Shown: positions 1 to 5,752 of the stretch, one piece after another
Numbering within the stretch: the stretch's first letter is position 1
How the letters are laid out: every line of letters starts with the position of its first letter
DNA from: an uncultured Rikenellaceae bacterium
GTDB taxonomy: Bacteria; Bacteroidota; Bacteroidia; Bacteroidales; Rikenellaceae
Direction: 5' to 3'
DNA: 7,117 bases
NCBI GenBank assembly: GCA_947038135.1
Contig: CAMQVM010000076.1
Span: forward strand, 1 to 7,117
Notes under the pieces: generated by a model
The model's input: only the letters and a program-made list of their open reading frames with translations
What the model was told of the DNA's origin: nothing
Database searches by the model: none
Program-made: the position numbers and the translations under genes

Positions 1-1
1 G

Positions 2-53
2 GCTCCCTTCGGGAGCTGGCTAATTCACAAAACCAAGGTTTTGCGAATTAGCC
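2..53. repeat. Two tandem inverted repeats 3' of proline dehydrogenase
   Basis: Two adjacent hairpins are visible. The first (2-16) pairs GCTCCC with GGGAGC around a TTC triloop. The second (18-53) pairs GGCTAATTC with GAATTAGCC and, inside that, CAAAACC with GGTTTTG, separated by a single A/C mismatch and a 2-base centre, so its arms are 17 positions long with one mismatch. They lie 62-114 bases after the stop codon of the leftward proline dehydrogenase gene and could end or stabilise its mRNA. Neither has a clear T-run on either strand, so a classical intrinsic terminator is not proven. A dispersed REP-like element is the alternative. The rest of 1-115 has no supported gene. Confidence 0.6.
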
Positions 54-115
54 TACATAAACGATAACATCATTGTTGTATAGAGCATTAATTTCAGCAA
101 CAGATCGGTAATAGG

Positions 116-1282
116 TTAATTTTTCTTTCTTCTTGCAATCTCTTGATTAATGTAGCCAAGCTCGCGAGATGTCTGCCCTGCCATTGAGGTATTCTCTTCG
201 GCTCTTCTAATTAAATAGGGCAATACCCTATCAACAGGTGCATAAGGAATATATTTCGACACATTATACCCAGCATCAGCGAGGTTGTATGATATGTTGT
301 CACTCATGCCATAAAGCTGCGAAAACTCTACACGGTTATCATCTTTAGCGATATTATTCTCAGTTAGAAGGTCAACAAGGTGCATATTGCTATTTTCGTT
401 GTGAGTGCCGCAGAAAGTCTCTATCTTGTCAATATGTTCAATCGTGAAACGTATACCGTTATCAAAGTTCTCATCTGTAAGCTCTTTAGTGTCGCATATA
501 GGAGATGGGTATCCTCCATCAATAGCTCTTTGGCGCTCTTTTTCCATATATGCACCCCTCACAAATTTTATCCCTAAGAAATATCCACCATCTACCGACT
601 CCTTATATACACGCTCAAGGTATGCCATTCGGTCATGACGATACATTTGCAGAGTGTTAAATACAATAGCACGCTCGGTGTTAAATATCACCATCATCTC
701 TTCACACACCTTGTCAATAGCATCTTGAAAGCAGAAATCCTCAGCGTCAATAAGTAGCTTAACACCTAGCTCATGAGCCTTTTTGCATAAATTATATATT
801 CTTGTTTTAAACTCATCATATTTTACCTGCTCATCTTCGGTAAGCTCCATTTTAGCTGAGGCCTTTTGAAGAACAGACTCAACAGTCATAGCAGTTGGTT
901 TGAAAACTGCAAACGATACATGGCTATTTGTAGATGCATACTCAATAGAGTTTATTGTTTCGTTATATGCGTTAGTGATATCATCTTGTCCCTCACCAGC
1001 TTCGGCCGAGTAGTCAAGAATAGATCGTACTTTAGATTGTGCTAAGATATCTGTTGTTTTGGTACAGTCCATAAGTTGCTCACCACCAACAAAATGTTTA
1101 TATAATGTTGGTTTTACAGCCCACCCAATAGGCAGGTGAATTGCTAAGGCAACATTGGTAGCACCTTTTAAAACTTGCACTAACGTGTTGCTTGCTATTG
1201 CTGAAAAAAGAACCTTAGCTAGGTACAAATCGCTATCTGATTTTGCCGAAAAGGCAATCTCTGTGTTTGAAAAATTTAACAT
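116..1282 (-). CDS. Proline dehydrogenase (single-function PRODH)
   Basis: This enzyme oxidises L-proline to 1-pyrroline-5-carboxylate with FAD, passing electrons to the membrane quinone pool; it is the first step of proline catabolism. The 388-residue protein has the whole PRODH barrel and no aldehyde dehydrogenase part, so it is not a PutA fusion. Visible family motifs in order: VFKPTAM (126-132, with the barrel lysine K128), LLIDAEDF (176-183), NTLQMYRHD (209-217), KFVRGAYMEKER (239-250), FCGTHNENS (290-298), QLYGMSDN (322-329), KYIPYAPV (343-350) and YLIRRAEEN (356-364). By analogy with known PRODHs, R359 and R360 bind the proline carboxylate. The basic C-terminal tail is a normal end for the family. 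The ATG at 1282 gives a full-length N-terminus. The separate P5C dehydrogenase it needs is not in the window. The gene is divergent from tatD, with 173 bases between them, and no consensus promoter is evident on its strand. Confidence 0.95.
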   Translation of the reverse strand: MLNFSNTEIAFSAKSDSDLYLAKVLFSAIASNTLVQVLKGATNVALAIHLPIGWAVKPTLYKHFVGGEQLMDCTKTTDILAQSKVRSILDYSAEAGEGQDDITNAYNETINSIEYASTNSHVSFAVFKPTAMTVESVLQKASAKMELTEDEQVKYDEFKTRIYNLCKKAHELGVKLLIDAEDFCFQDAIDKVCEEMMVIFNTERAIVFNTLQMYRHDRMAYLERVYKESVDGGYFLGIKFVRGAYMEKERQRAIDGGYPSPICDTKELTDENFDNGIRFTIEHIDKIETFCGTHNENSNMHLVDLLTENNIAKDDNRVEFSQLYGMSDNISYNLADAGYNVSKYIPYAPVDRVLPYLIRRAEENTSMAGQTSRELGYINQEIARRKKN

Positions 1283-1389
1283 CTGATATAATATTTTATG
1301 AATTTGTAATATGAACTGTCCGCAAGGTAGTAAAAAATATTTTAACGCCCTAATATAAAAGTTTTTTTTTCATATTAGAGATGATTTGT

Positions 1390-1397
1390 TATTTTTG
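1390..1397 (+). promoter_or_regulatory. Bacteroidota-type -7 box for the TatD gene
   Basis: TATTTTTG matches the TAnnTTTG -7 consensus of the Bacteroidota primary sigma factor. The expected -33 TTTG is replaced by a long T-run (1362-1370), so this is a half-good promoter. Transcription would start near 1403-1405 and leave a leader of about 50 bases before the ATG at 1456. No Shine-Dalgarno sequence is seen in the A+T-rich leader, which is normal in this phylum. Confidence 0.55.
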
Positions 1398-1455
1398 TGA
1401 CTTGTAAACAATATTCTTTAAGGATATATAACGTTAATATTAAAAAATTTATTGC

Positions 1456-2235
1456 ATGAAATTCACCGACACACACGCTCACCTATATACTAATGACTTT
1501 TCAGAAGATATAGAACAGGTAGTACAACGAGCAATCGAAAATGGGGTAACTAAAGTAGTGACACCATCAACAAAAATATCTAATCACACAGCTGCTAGAG
1601 ATTTGGCTCATAGATTTCCAAATAATATATTTCCATCATACGGTCTTCACCCAACAGAGATAGATGCCAATACAGACCTTGATGCCGAACTAAAAAGCGT
1701 AGAGAGCATTATTAACGACCCTAGCTCTAAAGCGTGCGCAGTAGGAGAAATAGGGCTAGACCTATACTGGAGCCAAGAGTTTGTAGAGCAGCAAAAAATA
1801 GCACTACACTACCAAATAGAGCTAGCTCTTAAATGCAACCTGCCGATTATTATACATTGCAGAGATGCGTACGAAATGATGTTTGAGGAGCTAGAGCGTT
1901 ACAGAGGTGAGCTACGTGGCGTATTTCATAGCTTTAGCGGAAGTGTCGAGGAGTATCAATATATTAAAGATCTAGGCGATTTTTATTTCGGTATTGGTGG
2001 TGTGCTAACATTTAAAAACAGCTCACTTCCAGAGGTAGTTAAACAAATAGATATAGAACGCCTTATTTTAGAGACTGATGCTCCTTACTTAACACCAGCA
2101 CCTTTTAGGGGCAAACGTAATGAAAGCGGATATATACCTATTATAGCAGCTAAAATTGCCGAGTGTAAAAATATCTCTGTCGAGATGGTATCTGAAATCA
2201 CTGAGCGCAATAGCAGCAAGTTATTTAATATATAG
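1456..2235 (+). CDS. TatD-family metal-dependent hydrolase (putative DNase)
   Basis: This is a 259-residue protein of the TatD branch of the amidohydrolase fold, within the usual 255-265 range. It has the complete metal-binding set: DTHAHL (5-10, H7 and H9), GLHP (63-66, H65), AVGEIGLDLYW (95-105, E98), IIHCRDA (132-138, H134), VFHSFSG (156-162, H158) and LETDAPYL (205-212, D208). Characterised relatives act as divalent-metal-dependent 3'-5' exonucleases or endonucleases on DNA or RNA and have been linked to repair of oxidised DNA. The exact substrate cannot be read from sequence. The protein lacks a signal peptide, so it should be cytoplasmic. The start ATG is supported because the DTHAH motif must lie within the first ten residues. 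The gene sits alone between a divergent gene and a 553-base gap. Despite the family name it has no demonstrated role in Tat protein export. Confidence 0.95.
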   Translation: MKFTDTHAHLYTNDFSEDIEQVVQRAIENGVTKVVTPSTKISNHTAARDLAHRFPNNIFPSYGLHPTEIDANTDLDAELKSVESIINDPSSKACAVGEIGLDLYWSQEFVEQQKIALHYQIELALKCNLPIIIHCRDAYEMMFEELERYRGELRGVFHSFSGSVEEYQYIKDLGDFYFGIGGVLTFKNSSLPEVVKQIDIERLILETDAPYLTPAPFRGKRNESGYIPIIAAKIAECKNISVEMVSEITERNSSKLFNI

Positions 2236-2327
2236 TCACGTAATAAAATGGCTGAAAACAAGTAAAGTGGTATTAATGTCCCTAAATCTGCAACAGTTTT
2301 GTAGTGCAACGCCATACTTTTACTAAG

Positions 2328-2364
2328 ATATTACTGTTAATATTAATAATATTAACAGTAATAT
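2328..2364. repeat. Perfect palindrome with 17-bp arms
   Basis: The left arm (2328-2344, starting ATATTACTGTT) is the exact reverse complement of the right arm (2348-2364), with a 3-base AAT centre. It begins 93 bases after the tatD stop. It could be a weak terminator hairpin, but it has no T-run on either side and almost no G or C to stabilise RNA. It could equally be a binding site for a dimeric DNA-binding protein. The 11-mer GTTAATATTAA at its core (2336-2346) also occurs in the tatD leader at 1433-1443. Confidence 0.7.
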
Positions 2365-2656
2365 GATAATAATAGGGTTGAGAGTATAGTGTATAAGTTA
2401 CAAATACACCAAGAATATTATGGGGCAATATTAAGCTCTCGATTGTCATTTATATCACAAATAATTTAGCACAATTGTGGAAAACATATTATCCAATTTT
2501 TCAATAAATTAAATGTAAGTGCTATTTAGTATGTTTTATTTTACACATTTGATGAGCTATATGTTTAAAATATCACAATAATTAAAGAAAAATGCATTAA
2601 AATAGCAAATATTTAAAATTTGTTGCAAAATAGGTTTTTTATTTAATATAAAACAG

Positions 2657-2664
2657 TATCTTTG
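2657..2664 (+). promoter_or_regulatory. -7 box of the exbB operon promoter
   Basis: TATCTTTG is an exact TAnnTTTG match. The -33 element is weak: a run of six T (2635-2640) gives TTTT at 18-base spacing in place of TTTG. The predicted start near 2670 leaves a leader of about 118 bases before the exbB ATG. The same octamer TATCTTTG is used by the promoter at 6889-6896. Confidence 0.6.
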
Positions 2665-2788
2665 CTCTTATGAATTGAAATGTTTACTCTATTTAAGCAG
2701 AATAAATAGTTCATTCTAGTTTCAAATATGAAATGAAATAACAATAATTAAATTAATATAGTACTAATTCAAAACAAGTGTTTTTATT

Positions 2789-3529
2789 ATGAAAAAGCTT
2801 TTTTCAATTTTTGCCATTGCAGGTTTTTCTGCAGCAAATTCAGTAGCTACGTTTGCACAAGACGTAATTACTAATCCTGAAACTGATGTTACAGGAACTC
2901 CAATGCACCAAGTTCTAAAAGATCAATTCTTAGCTGGTGGTGCTGGGTGGATGGCTCCACTTTTGCTATGTCTTATTTTAGGTTTATCGATCGTTATTGA
3001 GCGTATCATTTTCCTAAATTTATCTTCGACTAACACTAACAAATTGATCAAAAATGTAGAAGAGGCACTAAACGCAGGTGGCGTTGAGGCAGCTAAAGAG
3101 GTTTGTCGTAACACACGTGGTCCAGTTGCTTCAATTTTCTACCAAGGTCTTCTTCGTTACGACGAGGGTGTAGATGTGGTTGAGAAGTCAGTAGTATCTT
3201 ACGGTTCAGTTCAAATGGGACAGTTAGAGAGCGGACTTTCTTGGGTATCTCTATTTATTTCACTTGCACCGATGTTAGGTTTCATGGGTACAGTAGTTGG
3301 TATGATCGAGGCTTTCGATAATATCGCTGTTGCTGGTGATGTATCTCCTGCAGTAGTTGCTGGTGGTATCAAGGTGGCACTTCTTACAACAGTAGGTGGT
3401 CTTATCGTGGCTATTATCCTTCAACTTTTCTACAACTACCTTCTTTCAAAAATCGACTCTATCGTTTTATCGATGGAAGATTCGTCAATTACTCTTATTG
3501 ATATGATCACTAAGTTTAACAAGAAATAA
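2789..3529 (+). CDS. exbB: ExbB/TolQ/MotA-family proton channel subunit
   Basis: This is the multi-helix subunit of an inner-membrane motor that couples proton flow to movement of a periplasmic partner. The 246 residues read as: signal peptide 1-23 ending TFA|QD, a short periplasmic stretch, first helix about 55-76, a cytoplasmic loop 77-150, second helix about 152-176 containing APMLGFMGTVVGMIEAF (160-176), and third helix about 191-217 containing GGIKVALLTTVGGL (192-205). T168 and T201 line up with the channel threonines T148 and T181 of E. coli ExbB. The glutamate that follows at E. coli E176 (GIAEAL) is a valine here (V196). The ATG is well placed because it opens a complete signal peptide. 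It is the first gene of a four-gene operon; the next begins 35 bases after its stop. It could be called TolQ, but the paired ExbD genes and lack of TolA or Pal nearby favour the ExbB label. Confidence 0.92.
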   Translation: MKKLFSIFAIAGFSAANSVATFAQDVITNPETDVTGTPMHQVLKDQFLAGGAGWMAPLLLCLILGLSIVIERIIFLNLSSTNTNKLIKNVEEALNAGGVEAAKEVCRNTRGPVASIFYQGLLRYDEGVDVVEKSVVSYGSVQMGQLESGLSWVSLFISLAPMLGFMGTVVGMIEAFDNIAVAGDVSPAVVAGGIKVALLTTVGGLIVAIILQLFYNYLLSKIDSIVLSMEDSSITLIDMITKFNKK

Positions 3530-3564
3530 TCAATTTTAGAAAAGTTATTTAAAACGACACAACA

Positions 3565-3978
3565 ATGAAATATTTATCAATCATAAGATATGCATTACTT
3601 ATTGTATCTGTTGTAATAGTTGCAGTTCCTTTTATCACACAAACTGGTTCAACTCCATCAGTTGACACTATGCTCAGCTGGGCTGGTGGTCTTTTAGGGC
3701 TTACTACACTACTTGCAATTGTGCTTCCGATGCTTAATCTTGCACAGAACCCAAAAGGGGCGATGCGTTCACTTATTGGTGTAGCTATTGTTGCAATAGT
3801 ATTTGGTGTTGCATACGGTTTGTCTGATGCGACTCCTATTACAGCACCAGGAGGTGTAGTATACGATAACGTGCTTGAGCTACGTCTTAGTGACACTGGA
3901 CTATTCGCAACATACTTCGCAATGGCGACAGCTGTTGGAAGTATCGTGGTACTCGAAATTTATAACATGTTCAAATAA
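3565..3978 (+). CDS. Four-helix membrane protein of unknown function in the exbBD operon
   Basis: I do not recognise a named family. The 137-residue protein is almost entirely hydrophobic, with likely transmembrane segments at about 6-24, 37-58, 68-86 and 112-134. Between the second and third helices is a polar turn, NPKGAMRS (62-69). Between the third and fourth is a roughly 25-residue loop, DATPITAPGGVVYDNVLELR (88-107), likely to be extracytoplasmic. No catalytic or metal-binding motif is visible. It starts 35 bases after exbB and ends 40 bases before the first exbD, on the same strand with no terminator between, so it is almost certainly co-transcribed. My recollection is that a small membrane protein at this position is common in Bacteroidota exbB-exbD-exbD clusters, which suggests an accessory subunit of the motor. 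That role is inferred from context only. Confidence 0.85.
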   Translation: MKYLSIIRYALLIVSVVIVAVPFITQTGSTPSVDTMLSWAGGLLGLTTLLAIVLPMLNLAQNPKGAMRSLIGVAIVAIVFGVAYGLSDATPITAPGGVVYDNVLELRLSDTGLFATYFAMATAVGSIVVLEIYNMFK

Positions 3979-4018
3979 TCCTTCACTTTTTTTAAGTGTA
4001 GATAATAAAGCAAAAACA

Positions 4019-4585
4019 ATGGCAAGAAAAGTTCCTGAAATCAATGCAAGTACTCAAGCCGATATTGCTTTTCTTCTTTTAATCTTTTACCTTGTGTCAA
4101 CAACAATGAATGTTGACTCGGGTATATATAGAATGCTTCCTCCTTGGGTCGAAAACGAACAAGAGGAGAATGCAAACAAAGTGAATGATAGAAATCTTTT
4201 AAAGATATCTATCAACTCACGTGATAAACTACAAGTTGGAGGCAAGGGATTAGACGTATCTCAGCTGAAAGACGAAGTTCAAAAGTTTATCTTAAATTCT
4301 ACGAATGATGCAAACCTTCCAGAGAAGGTTGAAACGGAGATAGATTTAATCGGAAAGTACCCTGTAAGTAAAGGAGTTGTTTCACTACTTAATACACGTG
4401 AAACAAGCTACGATATTTACATACAAGTGCAAAACGAGTTAAGCCGTGCGGTTAACGAGTTGCGTGATGCTCTTTCTATGAAGACGTTTGGTCATAAATT
4501 TATCGACCTTTCTTCAGACCAACAGAAAGCAGTCACTAGTGCTATTCCTAATCAAATTTCAGAGGCAGAGCCTCGTGTAAAATAA
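4019..4585 (+). CDS. exbD: ExbD/TolR-family protein, first copy
   Basis: This is the single-helix subunit that sits in the ExbB pore and carries the proton-accepting aspartate. The 188-residue protein has a short cytoplasmic tail, one transmembrane helix (about 15-31), and a large periplasmic domain. The motif PEINASTQADIAFLLLIFYL (6-25) contains D15, equivalent to the essential D25 of E. coli ExbD. After the helix comes GIYRMLPPW (35-43), then an acidic linker and a mixed alpha/beta domain. At 188 residues it is longer than E. coli ExbD (about 141). The frame stays open upstream to 3875, but that part overlaps the preceding gene and reads as nonsense; the ATG at 4019 follows the A-rich leader AAAGCAAAAACA and places the aspartate at the usual distance from the N-terminus. 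A second, different exbD follows 9 bases after its stop. Confidence 0.92.
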   Translation: MARKVPEINASTQADIAFLLLIFYLVSTTMNVDSGIYRMLPPWVENEQEENANKVNDRNLLKISINSRDKLQVGGKGLDVSQLKDEVQKFILNSTNDANLPEKVETEIDLIGKYPVSKGVVSLLNTRETSYDIYIQVQNELSRAVNELRDALSMKTFGHKFIDLSSDQQKAVTSAIPNQISEAEPRVK

Positions 4586-4594
4586 TAGTATGTT

Positions 4595-5065
4595 ATGGCA
4601 GTAATGAAAAAAAAGGGGAACAAAGATACCCCTACGATATCAACATCGTCGCTACCAGATATTATCTATATGTTACTCTTTTTCTTCATGGTAACAACAG
4701 TAATGCGTGAGGTGACTCTGCAAGTTCTTGTTGGACTACCTGTAGCTAGTGAAGTACAGAAGCTAGAAAAAAAGTCTTTGATTAGTTTTATCTATGTTGG
4801 TCCACCAACAGTAGCATTGCAAAAGCAGTTTGGTGATAGTCCACGTATTCAGTTAAATGATAGCTTCAGTAAACTAGGTCAAGTAATTGATTTCGTTGCT
4901 GCAGAACGTGACAAATTATCAGAGTCTGATAGTAACCAAATGACTGTAAGCTTGAAAGCGGATAAAAATGTGCGTATGGGTATAATTACCGATATTAAGC
5001 AAGAGTTAAGAAGAGCTAATGCTCTTAAGCTTAGCTATACCGCTTATAAACATAAAGTTAAGTAG
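4595..5065 (+). CDS. exbD: ExbD/TolR-family protein, second copy
   Basis: A second ExbD-type subunit of 156 residues, clearly distinct from the one before it. A basic cytoplasmic tail (MAVMKKKGNK) is followed by SLPDIIYMLLFFFMVTTVM (19-37), one transmembrane helix with the proton-carrying aspartate D22 preceded by a proline. The periplasmic part includes VQKLEKKSLISFIYVGPP (54-71) and RIQLNDSF (88-95). It ends the operon; only 9 bases separate it from the previous stop, so the two are probably translated together. Two unlike ExbD proteins beside one ExbB suggest a mixed ExbD dimer inside one ExbB ring, or two alternative motors sharing a channel. No TonB gene follows. A second in-frame ATG at codon 4 is a possible start, but the first is kept because it is closer to the preceding stop. 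Confidence 0.92.
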   Translation: MAVMKKKGNKDTPTISTSSLPDIIYMLLFFFMVTTVMREVTLQVLVGLPVASEVQKLEKKSLISFIYVGPPTVALQKQFGDSPRIQLNDSFSKLGQVIDFVAAERDKLSESDSNQMTVSLKADKNVRMGIITDIKQELRRANALKLSYTAYKHKVK

Positions 5066-5113
5066 TAGTTAATATATAAGAGCAGGTGTGCAATTTGCTC
5101 CTATTATTAAAGT

Positions 5114-5146
5114 AAAGAGGGTAACCCATTGGGTTGCCCTCTTTTT
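5114..5146 (+). terminator. Intrinsic terminator of the exbB operon
   Basis: A 14-bp stem pairs AAAGAGGG (5114-5121) plus TAACCC with GGGTTG plus CCCTCTTT (5137-5144), around an ATT loop, with one T-G wobble (5122/5136) as the only non-Watson-Crick pair. It is followed directly by a run of five T (5142-5146). It begins 48 bases after the last exbD stop. The A-run at 5114-5116 makes it weakly usable from the other strand too. Confidence 0.93.
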
Positions 5147-5402
5147 GGTCTTTATTGGCGTAGTAGTATAGTCGGTAATTAGCAAGCCGATTGTAAGCAT
5201 CTCCACGATTACGCATTGAGGACCTTTGCAAAATTGCAACCCAGCACATCATTTTCAAGGTTAGGACTCAGCCACATACAAAAATATAATCTTTCACCCT
5301 AACCCTAATTATTTACATTTAATAAATTTATAATAGTCTACCCCATCTGATATTATTCTTGATTTTACAACGACCTAATAATGTAGACTTACACAGTAGC
5401 TG

Positions 5403-5410
5403 TATTTTTG
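5403..5410 (+). promoter_or_regulatory. Isolated -7 promoter-like box in the spacer
   Basis: TATTTTTG matches TAnnTTTG, the same octamer as before tatD. No TTTG is found at the proper distance upstream, so the promoter is uncertain. A small palindrome, ACAG-TAG-CTGT (5393-5403), touches it on the left. Transcription would begin near 5416 and run into the hairpin series without meeting a real gene on this strand until 7001; only a 18-residue frame (5415-5471) starts there, which is not convincing. Confidence 0.35.
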
Positions 5411-5522
5411 CACTATGACTAAAACCGATATTATTACAGTTTGTAATGTGACGAGCGGACCCAACTTATAAATAGCTAAAGAACATTACTGCCCAATAAA
5501 TAGGTTAAAATAACCCATGATA

Positions 5523-5557
5523 ACAAGCCATATTTGAGCATTTAAAATATGGCTTGT
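5523..5557. repeat. Inverted repeat with 13-bp arms
   Basis: ACAAGCCATATTT (5523-5535) is the exact reverse complement of AAATATGGCTTGT (5545-5557), with a 9-base loop. There is no T-run on either side, so it does not look like an intrinsic terminator. It sits in the middle of the hairpin series of the spacer. Confidence 0.65.
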
Positions 5558-5575
5558 ATACAATATATATACTCG

Positions 5576-5646
5576 GTAGATGCCTTATTGATAAATCATC
5601 TGTCATTACTTGTATAAATGAAAGATGGCTTATATGGAGTATCTAC
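5576..5646. repeat. Nested imperfect inverted repeat
   Basis: An outer 6-bp stem pairs GTAGAT (5576-5581) with ATCTAC (5641-5646). Inside it, 5593-5607 (AAATCATCTGTCATT) pairs with 5617-5631 (AATGAAAGATGGCTT) over 15 positions with two mismatches and one wobble, around a 9-base loop. The nested arrangement could fold as one stem of about 70 nucleotides with an internal loop. No function can be assigned. Confidence 0.45.
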
Positions 5647-5692
5647 GGCGATTAGCTCCCATGTATGTAGTTATTTCAAAAGCTACGATGAA

Positions 5693-5730
5693 ACTCACAA
5701 TAACAGAGGTTATTCTCTATTATTGTGAGT
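5693..5730 (-). terminator. Probable terminator hairpin of the lipoprotein gene
   Basis: ACTCACAATAA (5693-5703) pairs with TTATTGTGAGT (5720-5730), and after a single C/A mismatch AGAG (5705-5708) pairs with CTCT (5715-5718) around a 6-base loop. It lies 22 bases after the stop of the leftward lipoprotein gene. On that strand the hairpin is followed only by TTTC, so the T-run is weak; the position and 15 paired bases make termination or mRNA 3' protection likely. Confidence 0.6.
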
Positions 5731-5752
5731 ACTGTAAGGTATAGTTAAATTG

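Larger units (their letters stand above)
2236..2788. other. A+T-rich intergenic region before the exbB operon
   Basis: These 553 bases separate tatD from exbB and contain no convincing gene; the only sizeable reading frame nearby (minus strand, 2085-2315) mostly shadows tatD. The region holds a 17-bp-arm perfect palindrome (2328-2364) and a -7 promoter box (2657-2664). The 2370-2650 stretch is extremely A+T-rich and shows no further structure that I can support. The exbB transcript would carry a leader of about 118 bases. Confidence 0.6.
5147..5752. other. Hairpin-rich spacer without a convincing gene
   Basis: About 600 bases lie between the exbB-operon terminator and the end of the leftward lipoprotein gene. 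Reading frames are short and broken. The left part (5150-5280) includes a paired TTGCAA motif (5226-5231 and 5234-5239) and a 66-codon minus-strand frame that I do not accept as a gene. The right part (5335-5730) holds a succession of inverted repeats: 5335-5389, 5503-5515, 5523-5557, 5576-5646 and 5693-5730, plus a -7 promoter-like box at 5403-5410. A structured small RNA or a decayed element would both fit; neither is proven. Confidence 0.5.

Noticed and set aside
51..113. Minus-strand coding-like stretch after the proline dehydrogenase stop, ending at a TAA
   Set aside because: About 20 codons in a different frame from the gene, with no start codon and no known family; the enzyme already ends normally, so a frameshifted tail is unlikely.
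2236..2788. Possible CRISPR array, tRNA or riboswitch in the long A+T-rich gap
   Set aside because: No regularly spaced repeats, no tRNA-like arms and no recognisable aptamer core were seen.
3875..4018. N-terminal extension of the first exbD by 48 codons
   Set aside because: It overlaps the end of the preceding gene, encodes a polar non-family sequence, and would place the membrane aspartate far from the N-terminus, unlike all ExbD proteins.
5058..5258. 66-codon minus-strand frame across the operon terminator
   Set aside because: It runs through the intrinsic terminator hairpin and up to the end of exbD, has no promoter or recognisable domain, and its upstream half looks like spacer. A decayed fragment is possible but not supported.
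5297..5308. (CCCTAA)2, a telomere-like repeat
   Set aside because: Only two units in a bacterial A+T-rich spacer; chance is the simplest explanation.
5415..5471. 18-residue reading frame directly after the TATTTTTG box
   Set aside because: Its ATG would lie almost at the transcription start, it has no leader-peptide features, and no gene follows that it could control.
5618..5744. Two overlapping small frames of 36 and 39 codons on the plus strand
   Set aside because: They lie inside the inverted repeats that end the lipoprotein gene, overlap each other and have no recognisable domain or good start context.
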